From Burkholderia arboris (GTDB lineage: Bacteria; Pseudomonadota; Gammaproteobacteria; Burkholderiales; Burkholderiaceae): a DNA stretch of 33,339 nucleotides. A program made the translations under genes and the position numbers. Shown here piece by piece: positions 8,854 to 16,837 of this stretch. Within the stretch, counting starts at the first letter, position 1. Every line of letters starts with the position of its first letter. The notes under the pieces were generated by a model. The model had not been told where the DNA came from, searched no databases, and was given only the letters and a program-made list of their open reading frames with translations. Location: the NCBI RefSeq assembly GCF_902499125.1, contig NZ_CABVPX010000055.1:1-33339 (forward strand), given 5' to 3'.

Positions 8854-9804
8854 TCAGGTATTGCGTGACGCGCAGGACGCGTTCAGCGCCGCCTCGTCGG
8901 CAGCCAGCTTCTCGGGTACGAATTCGCGCAGGAAATCGACGAACGTGCGGATCTTCGCATCGAGATACTGACGCGACGCGTACAGTGTGTAGACCGTCAG
9001 CTTCTGCAACCGATAGTCGGGCAACACGCGCACCAGTGCACCGCTCGCCAGCGCGGGCAGCGCGGACGACATCGGCAGCGAGCCGATCCCGAGGCCCGAG
9101 CGCAATGCGAGGCCCAGCGCATCGGCGATGTTCACCTGGAAGTCGGCCAACGGCAGGTCGAATGTCTCGTGTCCGTCCGGACCGTCGAGGTGCCAGCGAT
9201 CGCGCGGGAACACCGGCGTGACCATCTGCAGGCACGCATGTCCTTCGAGTTCGCGCACCGTGCGCGGCGTACCGTGCGCCTTCAGATAGTCAGGCGCTGC
9301 GCACAGCACGCTGTGCACTTCGCCGAGCCGCTGCGACACCAGCCCGGAATCGGGCAGCTCCGTCGTACTCAACTGCAGCGACACGTCATAGCCTTCGTCG
9401 ATGATGTCGGGCACGTGCTGCGACAGCGTCAGCTCGACTGCAACCGACGGATAACGCTCGCGATAGCGCACGACGGCGGGCACCACATAGGCCTGGCCGA
9501 AACTCGTCGTCGCGTGGACATGCAGCCGCCCGGACGGCTTCGCCTGTGCGTCGGCCGCCTCGGCTTCCGCTTCGTCGATATAGCCGAGGATGCGCTGGCA
9601 GCGGTCGAGATAGCGCTGCCCGGCGTCGGTCAGCGCAATGCGGCGCGTGCTGCGGTTGAGCAGACGCGTGCGCAGATGCGTTTCGAGCTGCGCGACCGAG
9701 CGCGACGCGTAGGCCGTCGTGATGTCCAGGCGCTGGGCCGCGCTCGTGAAGCTGCCCTCCTCCGCGACCCGGACGAAAATGCGCATCATCTGTAACGTGT
9801 CCAT
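8854..9804 (-). CDS. LysR-family transcriptional regulator
   Basis: The product has 316 residues. The start is placed at MDTLQMMRIFVRVAEEGSFTSAAQ, the conserved LysR opening; upstream codons are low-quality Arg-rich sequence. The HTH region reads AAQRLDITTAYASRSVAQLE, followed by the effector-binding domain (SGRLHVHATTSFGQAYVVPA). It belongs to the large CrgA/DsdC-like LysR subgroup common in Burkholderia. The gene follows purA on the same strand after a 302-nt gap and lies upstream of the SsuA-like gene. The target is unknown; the binding-protein gene is the nearest candidate. Confidence 0.9.
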   Translation of the reverse strand: MDTLQMMRIFVRVAEEGSFTSAAQRLDITTAYASRSVAQLETHLRTRLLNRSTRRIALTDAGQRYLDRCQRILGYIDEAEAEAADAQAKPSGRLHVHATTSFGQAYVVPAVVRYRERYPSVAVELTLSQHVPDIIDEGYDVSLQLSTTELPDSGLVSQRLGEVHSVLCAAPDYLKAHGTPRTVRELEGHACLQMVTPVFPRDRWHLDGPDGHETFDLPLADFQVNIADALGLALRSGLGIGSLPMSSALPALASGALVRVLPDYRLQKLTVYTLYASRQYLDAKIRTFVDFLREFVPEKLAADEAALNASCASRNT

Positions 9805-10106
9805 CGACCTGTCCCCGGGATTGAGATCACGTCGCGCCGCCGTGCGGCCAGGGTGCCGGCGGCGCCGGCACGGGCCGGTCTGGCGCGAATTGTGCGGAAC
9901 AGTACCGCAGCGTTGCAAGCGTGTCCAGTTCGCCGTACACGATGTGATCCGGATGCCGAAACGTGCCGTGAAACCGCGCGGCGCACGGCGTCGCGGCAGG
10001 CATGGATGCGGCCGGACGGGCCGACCGGCAAACGGCATCGGGTCGGCAAAAACTACCCGCCGGCCACGATGCCGCGCCGTCATTTACGTCCGTCCTGACT
10101 CGCGCG
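9805..10106. other. 302-bp gap between purA and the LysR gene
   Basis: No gene is supported. An imperfect stem, GCCGACC paired with GGTCGGC, lies at about 10018-10045. Its T-run is on the wrong side for terminating purA, so I do not call it a terminator. The LysR promoter presumably lies here but was not resolved. Confidence 0.5.
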
Positions 10107-11405
10107 TCATGCAGTGACCGCCGCATCGAACGGATTGCGCAGCACGATCGTGTCGTCGCGTTCCGCGCCGGTCGTGATCATCGACACCGGTGTGCCCGCG
10201 ACGGCTTCGATGCGCGCGATGAAATCCTGCGCGGCGCGCGGCAGTGCCGCACGCTCGCGCACGCCCTTCACGGTGCCTTGCCAGCCGTCGAACCGTTCGT
10301 AAACCGGCGTCGCGCGCGACTGAGCCTCGAGGCTCGCGGGCAGATGGTCGACCCGAGCACCGTCGAGTTCGTAGCCGACGCACAGCGCGATCGACTCGAA
10401 ACCGTCGAGCACGTCGAGCTTGGTAAGCGCCAGTGAATCGATGCCCGAGATCCTGACGGCCTGGCGCAGTTGCGCGGCATCGAGCCAGCCGCAGCGGCGC
10501 GGCCGGCCCGTGTTGACACCGAACTCCTGTCCGCGCGCGCGCAGCGTTTCGCCGGTGGCGCCGGTCAGCTCGGTAAGGAACGGGCCGCCGCCGACACGCG
10601 TCGCATAGGCCTTGGTCACACCCAGCACGTGGCCGAGCTTCGACGCACCGAGGCCCGTGCCGGCCGCCGCGGCCGATGCCACGGTGCCCGACGACGTCAC
10701 GAACGGATACGTGCCCCAGTCGATATCCAGCATCACGGCCTGCGAGCCCTCGAACAGGATGCGCTCCCCGCGATCGGTTGCATCGTTGAGGTCGGCCCAG
10801 ACGGGGCGCACGAACGGCAGGATCTTCGGTGCAAGCGCGACCAGCGTCGCCAGCATCGCGTCGCGGTCTTGCTCGTCGAGACCCAGGCCGCGGAACCACG
10901 CGTTGTGGTGATCGACGAGCCCGTCGAGCTTCGCGGCCAGCCGGCCCGGCTCCGCGAGATCGCCGACGCGCAGCCCGCGACGCCCGACCTTGTCTTCGTA
11001 GGCCGGCCCGATCCCGCGCAGCGTGGTGCCGATGGGCTCGCGGCGCAAGCGCTCCTGCGCCTGGTCGATCGCACGGTGAATCGGCAGTACCAGCGTCGCG
11101 TTCTCGGCGATCGACAGGTTGTCCGGCGTCACCGACAGCCCGAGCTCGGCCATCCGCGCGATTTCCGCGAGCAGCGCTTCCGGATCGAGCGCGACGCCGT
11201 TGCCGATCACGCCGCGCTTGCCGCGCACGACGCCGCTCGGCAGCAGCGCGAGCTTGTACGTGTTGCCACCGACGACCAGCGTGTGGCCCGCGTTGTGGCC
11301 GCCGTTGTACCGTGCGACGAGATCGGCCTGGGCCGCCAGCCAGTCCACGACGCGCCCCTTGCCTTCGTCGCCCCATTGGGCACCCACTACCACCACGTTC
11401 GGCAT
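10107..11405 (-). CDS. purA: Adenylosuccinate synthase, probable extra copy
   Basis: The product has 432 residues, the family length. It converts IMP, aspartate and GTP to adenylosuccinate, the first step from IMP to AMP, in the cytoplasm. The start MPNVVVVGAQWGDEGKGRVVDWL places the catalytic Asp at residue 13 and the catalytic His at residue 41 (GGHNAGHT). Other signatures are IGTTLRGIGPAYEDKVGRRG, the GTP/IMP segment GSQAVMLDIDWGTYPFVTSS, VNTGRPRRCGWLD and the base-recognition TKLDVLDG. Because Asp13 is kept, this is not a phage PurZ-type enzyme. It is divergent from a GcvA-like LysR gene, 140 nt away. Housekeeping purA is usually on chromosome 1 next to hisZ, so this is probably a paralogue with its own regulation. 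Confidence 0.95.
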   Translation of the reverse strand: MPNVVVVGAQWGDEGKGRVVDWLAAQADLVARYNGGHNAGHTLVVGGNTYKLALLPSGVVRGKRGVIGNGVALDPEALLAEIARMAELGLSVTPDNLSIAENATLVLPIHRAIDQAQERLRREPIGTTLRGIGPAYEDKVGRRGLRVGDLAEPGRLAAKLDGLVDHHNAWFRGLGLDEQDRDAMLATLVALAPKILPFVRPVWADLNDATDRGERILFEGSQAVMLDIDWGTYPFVTSSGTVASAAAAGTGLGASKLGHVLGVTKAYATRVGGGPFLTELTGATGETLRARGQEFGVNTGRPRRCGWLDAAQLRQAVRISGIDSLALTKLDVLDGFESIALCVGYELDGARVDHLPASLEAQSRATPVYERFDGWQGTVKGVRERAALPRAAQDFIARIEAVAGTPVSMITTGAERDDTIVLRNPFDAAVTA

Positions 11406-11512
11406 GCTCCGCACTCCATGTGAGAAATTCAGACACTTGTTCGGCCAATCCGGCCGTTTGTGTGCCATATTGGCGGAGCTGGATCGCCCGATCAAACGAT
11501 TAAACCTGAACC

Positions 11513-11537
11513 TTCGTGTGAATAAAACTCACACGAA
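11513..11537. promoter_or_regulatory. Perfect inverted repeat before the GcvA-like LysR gene
   Basis: The arms TTCGTGTGA (11513-11521) and TCACACGAA (11529-11537) are perfect 9-bp complements separated by ATAAAAC. The repeat ends 8 nt before the LysR start codon, inside the purA/LysR intergenic region. Its place and its T-N-A-type symmetry fit an autoregulatory LysR operator, which may also control the divergent purA. The regulator that binds it has not been shown. Confidence 0.6.
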
Positions 11538-11545
11538 ACGATGCA

Positions 11546-12451
11546 ATGGCCCGACGACTTCCTCCGTTGAATTCGCTGCGCGCGTTCGAAGCCGCCGCGC
11601 GGCTCGGCAGCTTCACGCTGGCCGCCGACGAGCTGTGCGTCACGCACGGCGCGATCAGCCGGCACGTGCAGCAACTGGAAGCGTGGCTCGGGCGGTCGCT
11701 GTTCGAACGCCACAACCGGCGCGTCGAGCTGACCGACAGCGGCCGTGCGTACCTCGCCGAAGTCGGCGCATCGTTCGACCGGATCGCGCTCGCCACCGCG
11801 CAGCACTTCGGCCACGCGCAGCAGCGCGTGCTGCGCGTCAGCGCGCCCGCGACGTTCTCGCTGCGCTGGCTCGTGCCGAAGCTGTCGTCGTTCCAGGTCG
11901 CCCATCCGGCGATCGAGGTGCGATTGTCGACGTCGAACGAACCGATCGATAAATTGCGCGACAAGGTCGACCTGATCGTTCGCGGCGGCCCTCAGGCCAT
12001 CGACGGGTACGTCGCGGAGGAATTCCTGTCCGAAGTGCGGCTGCCGGTGTGTGCACCGAAATTGCTGGAGAGCCGCCGGCTGGATACGCCCGCCGATCTC
12101 GCCGGCTTCACGCTGCTGCACGCGGCAACCTATCCCGGCATGTGGCCGGAGTGGCTCGCGGCAGCCGGGCATCCGAATCTCGTGCCGCGCCACTCGCTCA
12201 CGCTCGAGCATTTCTACCTGACGCTGCAAGGTGCACTCGACGGGCTGGGTGTCGCGATGGGGCCGATCGCGCTCGTCGCGGACGACATCGCCGAAGGCCG
12301 GCTCGTGCAGCCGTTCAGCGAACCGGCGCTGCCGCCGTGGCGCTACTTCACGTATGTGGCCTCCGCGCGCGCGGATGACGACGCCGTGCGTGCCTTCAAG
12401 GACTGGCTGAAAGTAGCGGGAAATTCAACTGCGCCGGGCGGACGGCACTGA
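11546..12451 (+). CDS. GcvA-like LysR-family regulator
   Basis: The product has 301 residues. It begins MARRLPPLNSLRAFEAAARL, the hallmark of the GcvA/AmpR/TrpI branch, with the HTH LAADELCVTHGAISRHVQQLE at about residues 25-45 and an effector domain with FSLRWLVPKLSSFQVAHPAIEV. GcvA-type regulators usually control a divergent gene and themselves from the shared intergenic region. Here that gene is purA. The perfect inverted repeat at 11513-11537 lies directly upstream. There is no clear Shine-Dalgarno sequence, and the operator would overlap any leader. A purine-related signal is a reasonable inference, not shown. Confidence 0.9.
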   Translation: MARRLPPLNSLRAFEAAARLGSFTLAADELCVTHGAISRHVQQLEAWLGRSLFERHNRRVELTDSGRAYLAEVGASFDRIALATAQHFGHAQQRVLRVSAPATFSLRWLVPKLSSFQVAHPAIEVRLSTSNEPIDKLRDKVDLIVRGGPQAIDGYVAEEFLSEVRLPVCAPKLLESRRLDTPADLAGFTLLHAATYPGMWPEWLAAAGHPNLVPRHSLTLEHFYLTLQGALDGLGVAMGPIALVADDIAEGRLVQPFSEPALPPWRYFTYVASARADDDAVRAFKDWLKVAGNSTAPGGRH

Positions 12452-12560
12452 CCGCATCTGGATGCCGGCTTTACACGCCCACAATATGCAGGATACCGAA
12501 TCAAATGAGGCGGATGTACGACACGTGTCTGGCTTCGTGCCTCGCGTGATCGCGACACAC

Positions 12561-12594
12561 GCGGCAAGCCGCGGATCGAACCGTGGCTTGCCGC
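12561..12594. terminator. Stem-loop between convergent genes
   Basis: Perfect 10-bp arms GCGGCAAGCC (12561-12570) and GGCTTGCCGC (12585-12594) enclose a 14-nt loop that can pair further. It sits between the convergent LysR and DUF4148 genes. No T-run follows on either strand, so it may be a transcript-end stabiliser rather than an efficient intrinsic terminator. Confidence 0.45.
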
Positions 12595-12604
12595 CGGACG
12601 ACGC

Positions 12605-12919
12605 TTACTGGCTTGCTGCAGCGCCGGCTTTCTTCTCTGCGTTCTGCAGGTTCTGCGGGTAGTTCGGATCGTTGGCTGCCGGCTTGTAACCGGCGTCTTC
12701 GAGTTTCTTCAATTCGGCAGTGTTCTTCGCACGCGCGGCCTTGTGCTCGGCCTTGCGTTTGGCCCTGGCCGCCTTGCGCGCTTCGCTCTTCGCTGCCTTG
12801 GCGTCCTGCGCAGCAGGTGCGCTGGCGGCGTCGGTCTGTGCAAACGCAGGAACGGCCGAGCCGAACAGGAAAGCGACTGCGGTAGCAGCCAGCGCGAGTT
12901 TTCTGATCTGAATTTGCAT
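12605..12919 (-). CDS. Small secreted DUF4148-domain protein
   Basis: The product has 104 residues. The start MQIQIRKLALAATAVAFLFG gives a clean Sec signal peptide ending near AFAQ (residue 27); the longer frame upstream would spoil it. The mature part is a Lys/Ala-rich helical stretch (residues about 40-70) followed by KKLEDAGYKPAANDPNYPQNLQNAEKKA. This matches the Leu-x-x-AGY-x-P-A...NYP-x-x-x-x-x-AE pattern of DUF4148 proteins, which are abundant in Burkholderia and of unknown function. It is expected in the periplasm. It is convergent with the LysR gene and is the last clear gene before the origin region. Confidence 0.85.
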   Translation of the reverse strand: MQIQIRKLALAATAVAFLFGSAVPAFAQTDAASAPAAQDAKAAKSEARKAARAKRKAEHKAARAKNTAELKKLEDAGYKPAANDPNYPQNLQNAEKKAGAAASQ

Positions 12920-14268
12920 CGCTGAACTCTCTTTTTTGATGACTATCACGGATTGAAAAACCATCGAGATACCGCCCCTGTCCCGATCGGCCGTCGTGTC
13001 GCGATCAGGACCTGTGCATCATAACCGTGTCTCAAAAAATATGGCGCCAACGTGATGACGGAATTGGGGATACACGTATGGGAGGCAAAGCGGCTTCTAC
13101 GCCGCCGGCGCGTCACACAGACCGCAACCATGCATCGCACGCGTTGGCGACGAGAACCGTCACGCGCAGGGCGATGTAACGCGTCGATGGCTGTTTCACA
13201 GGTGGCGATGTCAACGCGCACATGGGTGACGTGAGCGTTACCGCGCATACGCGATCACCGCTGCAGCAATCAACCTGTGCGCAACGCTATCGATCGATGT
13301 GGCTCGAGCGACCGTTTCTCCCATAAACGGTCACGATTCGGTTCGTCAGGTTACCGCGACAGTGACGTCGTGTTGCAGCGGCGTGCCGGAATTCATCGTC
13401 AACCGATTGCAGCGCTGCGATACGGATGGCTACCTGTGGAGGAACGGCTCGCCGTGGGCAGGTATGTCTGATGAAAATGAACGCGCTGCCCGTGAGGTGA
13501 AGATCCCGACCGTCAACTCTTCACGAAGGCGTCAATGCCTTGCACGAACGCGCGATGCTCTTGACGGTGACCTCCGCACGGCAGTGAAGCCACGACAAGA
13601 CTCGCCCGTCCGTGCGGCCGTGCTTGCCATCCGCATCGCATGCGACACGCCCATGCCACAGGCTTTTCATTTGATCCCGTCGACGATCACGTATCCGGAC
13701 GCCGCCGCGCTCGTCACAGCTTGCCGATTCCTTGGGCTTCGACTGATCGGTGAGATCTTACGGGATCCGGCTTCTTCGGAAGGTGAGCATGTTCGGGATC
13801 GTCGCCGGATTCGATCATGGTGAGCTTCGTCACCCACGGCATCTTCACGTCTGCGCGCAACGACCTCGAGATCGGCCAGGGAGCCTCGCGATCTGTGCGG
13901 CGGCATCTCGACACCCGATTCGTTTCCGGACGGTCTCGTGAGTCTCTCGTGGCGCCTCAGCGTCACAGCTTCGCTCCTCGATTGATCCAAAGGTAGAAAA
14001 CCTGACGGCCGTGGGGTGGCAAAGCAGGTCGAGGCGATTTCCTTTGTGCACAGTCCACAGGCTAAATTTGGCGAGAAGCGTCGACGGGTGATCGACAAAA
14101 AACTTGTCTACAGATGCGGCAGCGCGAGTACAAAAATCCATTCGCGGGCAGTCCGGGATGATTTCGAACTGCCGTGGGGGAGCCTGACGTGATCCGCTCG
14201 TCCGGTTGCAGATCTGTTCCTGCGGTCGATCACAGCATCCGGGGTACGTGCGGCGCCCGTTTTTCGGT
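12920..14268. other. 1.35-kb gene-poor region flanking the origin
   Basis: No open frame here has convincing protein character, a good start site or a recognisable motif. A reverse-oriented iteron-like site lies at 13320-13335 (11 bp of exact core CCCATAAACGG, 3 mismatches overall). A weak DnaA-box-like TTGTCTACA lies at 14104-14112. The stretch is probably a non-coding flank of the replication origin, perhaps with eroded gene relics that I cannot identify. Confidence 0.6.
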
Positions 14269-14507
14269 CCCATAAACGGGAACCTGTACGTCGAATTGGG
14301 GGATTTCCTCCCATAAGTTTCTACGTTTGGCTGTTTGTGAGTGGGTACTCACCTCCTCTGAGCGCCCTGTCGGGCCTGATTCCTTGATGGATCAAGGCGC
14401 CAAGCCGGTGTTCACCAGGCCTGAATCGCAGGATCGGGGGGCTTGCCGGACCACAAACGTCCCACATGGGTAGCGGTTTATGGGGTTCGTCTTTCTGTGG
14501 AAGCACA

Positions 14508-14563
14508 CGTGTGTTTACATCTTTGGTAAACCACGTTTACTTCTTTAACTACTTTTAGACGGC
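14508..14563. other. AT-rich candidate DNA-unwinding element
   Basis: In a GC-rich replicon this stretch is AT-rich. It carries GTTTAC at 14513-14518 and an inverted pair GTAAAC-CAC-GTTTAC at 14526-14540, followed by TTCTTTAACTACTTTTAG. It lies between the first and second forward iterons, a sensible position for strand opening. Confidence 0.5.
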
Positions 14564-14567
14564 TCAC

Positions 14568-14586
14568 AGCCTTGCCTGACAAGGCT
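14568..14586. other. Small hairpin in the origin
   Basis: Arms AGCCTTG and CAAGGCT (7 bp) enclose CCTGA next to the AT-rich element. A second short inverted repeat, CCTTGAT-GG-ATCAAGG, lies at 14382-14397. Either could be a structural element of the origin or a transcript end; no function can be assigned. Confidence 0.35.
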
Positions 14587-14746
14587 TTGAGGGGTGTTCG
14601 GTACCCATTTATGGGAGCACAGGTGGAAGGGTTTGGGGTTTCAGGTCTGTGGATTTGGGGATTCGGGTATCGCGTTGTGGGGAATCAGGGTTGTGGATAT
14701 GGGGTGAGCGTAGCCGGTTATGGGAAATCAGCCGTGAATCGCATTG

Positions 14747-15103
14747 GGTAGTCATCTATGGGAGCGCATGAAGGTAGCCTTTTATGGGGGGCTTTTCTTG
14801 ATCCGTAAGTGCCTGCCCGCACAGGGATTTTTTTCAGGGAGCCGTGTATGGGGAATATCAAAGGTACCCGTTTATGGGTGGCGATTCGGGGCCTACTATG
14901 GTGTTTCGGTGGAATGTCCGAAGGACGGTTCCCCATGGACAGGATCGATGCCACAGAAAGGTAGCCTGTTGTGGGGACACGGAATGGTTGTCGCTTATGG
15001 GAGTGATTTCTACCTCCCAGGTGGAAAATCACACCGCTGCCGAAGCCGAAACGTGTCGACAGGTACCCTCTTATGGGAATCGTTGAAGGTAGCAAGTTAT
15101 GGG
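14747..15103 (+). repeat. Four iteron pairs at exact 26-bp pitch
   Basis: Iteron starts pair as 14747/14773, 14837/14863, 14960/14986 and 15062/15088. The distance is 26 bp in every pair, leaving a 10-bp spacer of unrelated sequence. The distances between pairs vary (64, 97 and 76 bp from the second iteron of one pair to the first of the next). The pair, not the single iteron, therefore looks like the unit of binding. Confidence 0.8.
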
Positions 15104-15302
15104 AGCGAAATGGGGCTGTGCTGCAAGGCACCATAAATCCTGCCGACGATCGCAATTTCACTCGTTTGCTTCCCATGGATGGTTACCTTCGCGGGGCAAT
15201 TCCCGTGCCGGGTTTCCAAGGCCCGGCTTGAAAGGTAGCGGCTTGTGGGAGGTATTTTTGGCAAAAGGTAGACGGATATGGGGTTCCGCACCGGTCGATC
15301 AA

Positions 15303-15331
15303 TTGTCAATTTCCTTTTTACATCTGATAGT
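15303..15331 (+). promoter_or_regulatory. Candidate repA promoter
   Basis: TTGTCA (15303-15308) is followed after exactly 17 bp by GATAGT (15326-15331). The segment is AT-rich and lies about 100 nt before repA and just after the last iteron, so RepA bound at the iteron could repress it. The -10 box is imperfect. A second -10-like TATAAA at about 15392 is an alternative. Confidence 0.45.
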
Positions 15332-15356
15332 TAGCGTCGATAGTGCAAGTAATGCT

Positions 15357-15375
15357 GGAGCAGGGGCGTTGCTCC
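15357..15375 (+). other. Hairpin in the repA leader
   Basis: GGAGCA (15357-15362) and TGCTCC (15370-15375) pair around a 7-nt loop within the untranslated leader expected from the candidate promoter. It could influence repA expression. It is short and may be chance. Confidence 0.3.
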
Positions 15376-15433
15376 GTAGCGCGAAAAGGTATAAAGTCCG
15401 CTATCAATAAGGCAACCTTACCCGGACACCACG

Positions 15434-16750
15434 ATGCCGCGCAAGCCAGCAAGCAAAGGCTCAGACAAGCAGGTTTCGCTGTTTCAGACACCCGAGCCTC
15501 CCGACTTGCTGCGCAAGGCGGTCCAGGCGATTCATATCGCGCCCAAGTCGGGAAAGATCGGCCTGCAGCAGCGCAAGATGTTCAGTTCGCTGATCAAGAA
15601 TGCGCTTCGGCAGGAGGCGTTCGAGCCGGGCCGGACGAGCTTCTCGATCTCGATTGCGTCGCTGTCGCACGAGAGCGGGTTGAACAGCAACAACACGAAG
15701 TACGTGAAGGACACGGTCAACTCGCTGATCAGTACCGTCGTCAACTGGGACTACCTGGCCGCGGACCGCTCGACGGTCTGGAAGGCGTCAGGCCTGCTCG
15801 CCGGCGCGGAACTCGAGCAATCGGTGCTGAAGTACAGCTTCTCCGACCAGATTCGCAGCGAACTGCTCAATCCCGAAATCTACGCGCTGATCGATATGCG
15901 GATCGCCCGCGAGTTCCGGCGGTCGCACTCGCTCGCGCTGTGGGAAAACACGGTGCGCTACGAAGGGATCGGCATCACCGCGAAGATTCCGCTGCCGAAA
16001 TTCCGTGACCTCATCCTCGGCCAGGACAAGGCGTCGCAGTCGTACAAGGAATACAAGCTGTTCAAGAGCAAGGTCCTGGTGCCGTGTATCCAGGAGGTGA
16101 ACGAAGTATCGGACCACACGCTCGAGTTGATCGAACACAAATCCGGCCGCAGCGTGGAAGCCGTTCAGTTCAAGGTGACGCGCAAGCAGAGCGCCGATAC
16201 GGTCGAAGACGGCGACGTCAAGAACGAAGCGCTGGTCGAGGAAGTCGCCAAGTTCGGCATTCCGCGTTCGGAAGCGCGCCGGCTGATCACGCAATACGGC
16301 GTGCAGCGGATCAAGGCGGCGATCGCCTACACGCTCAATCGGACTACGAAGAAGAATGCGGCGCCGGTCGACAATGTAGCCGCGTATTTCCGCAAGGCGC
16401 TGACGCACGGCTACACGCTGGCCGACGGACAGGGTACCGAAGCGGCCGCACCGGCGAAGGAATCCGCGCAAAGCAAGCAGGAGCAGATTCGCGACAAGTA
16501 TCTGGCGGCGAAGGTCGAGGAAGCCGGCGCGTATTTCCGCGAGCTGGAGATCGACGACCAGACCAAGCTGATCGAGCGTTACAACGAGACGGTCGCGGGT
16601 TCGAAGGACCTGACGCTGTCGCCGAAGAAGAAGGCAAGCAAGCTTGCGCAGACCAGCTTCTTCCGATGGCTCGCGCTCGATACCTGGGGCGAACCGACCT
16701 CGGACGACCTGCTGGAATTCCTGCTCAAGAGCAGTCTCGCAGGCAACTGA
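15434..16750 (+). CDS. repA: Replication initiator protein (Rep_3 family)
   Basis: The product has 438 residues and initiates replication by binding iterons. The N-terminal two-thirds shows the Rep_3 double winged-helix pattern: LLRKAVQAIHIAPKSGKIGL, RKMFSSLIKNALRQ, the first winged helix to about residue 140, then LWENTVRYEGIGITAKIPLP, FRDLILGQDKASQSYKEYKL and EVNEVSDHTLELIEHKSGRS of the second. The C-terminal 150 residues, rich in Lys, Glu and Ala, are an extension beyond the core. The iteron array lies directly upstream. No strong Shine-Dalgarno sequence precedes the ATG, consistent with low expression of a copy-controlled initiator. The gene converges on parAB, now separated from it by an insertion sequence. 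Confidence 0.93.
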   Translation: MPRKPASKGSDKQVSLFQTPEPPDLLRKAVQAIHIAPKSGKIGLQQRKMFSSLIKNALRQEAFEPGRTSFSISIASLSHESGLNSNNTKYVKDTVNSLISTVVNWDYLAADRSTVWKASGLLAGAELEQSVLKYSFSDQIRSELLNPEIYALIDMRIAREFRRSHSLALWENTVRYEGIGITAKIPLPKFRDLILGQDKASQSYKEYKLFKSKVLVPCIQEVNEVSDHTLELIEHKSGRSVEAVQFKVTRKQSADTVEDGDVKNEALVEEVAKFGIPRSEARRLITQYGVQRIKAAIAYTLNRTTKKNAAPVDNVAAYFRKALTHGYTLADGQGTEAAAPAKESAQSKQEQIRDKYLAAKVEEAGAYFRELEIDDQTKLIERYNETVAGSKDLTLSPKKKASKLAQTSFFRWLALDTWGEPTSDDLLEFLLKSSLAGN

Positions 16751-16753
16751 ACA

Positions 16754-16837
16754 GGGCCTCGCAGCCGGGGGCGTCGTTTGCCGGACTTGATGGTGGTCCG
16801 GCTTCGCGGCGCAACACGGAGGCGAGGCCTTTTGTTT
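16754..16837. terminator. Bidirectional rep/par terminator, interrupted by an IS
   Basis: GGCCTCGC (16755-16762) pairs with GCGAGGCC (16822-16829), and an inner perfect stem GCCGGAC/GTCCGGC lies at about 16780-16802. The outer stem is followed by TTTTGTTT (16830-16837), giving a rho-independent terminator shape for repA. Without the IS, the stop codons of repA and parB would be about 95 bp apart and would share this structure. The T-tract is exactly the target duplicated by the insertion. Confidence 0.65.

Larger units (their letters stand above)
14269..15433 (+). other. Replication origin region with iteron array (oriV of a pC3-type replicon)
   Basis: This non-coding segment just upstream of repA carries iterons of consensus GGTAGCCGTTTATGGG. 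Forward copies start at 14469, 14600, 14709, 14747, 14773, 14837, 14863, 14960, 14986, 15062, 15088, 15234 and 15267. Inverted copies are at 14269-14284 and 14310-14325. A degenerate copy may lie near 14887. An AT-rich stretch with GTTTAC/GTAAAC repeats lies at 14508-14563, and a near-consensus DnaA box TGTGGATAT at 14692-14700. Iterons, a DnaA box, an AT-rich element and an adjacent Rep_3 initiator are the standard parts of an iteron-controlled origin. The RepA protein is expected to bind the iterons and open the AT-rich stretch. Confidence 0.88.

Noticed and set aside
10107..11405. PurZ-type enzyme for diaminopurine (Z) DNA synthesis
   Set aside because: The catalytic Asp13 of normal adenylosuccinate synthase is present (GDEGKG), whereas PurZ enzymes replace it. 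No partner genes for modified DNA lie nearby.
13299..13823. A gene in the region between the DUF4148 gene and the origin
   Set aside because: The frame has a mixed, Arg-rich composition, no ribosome site, no motif, and an iteron-like site inside it.
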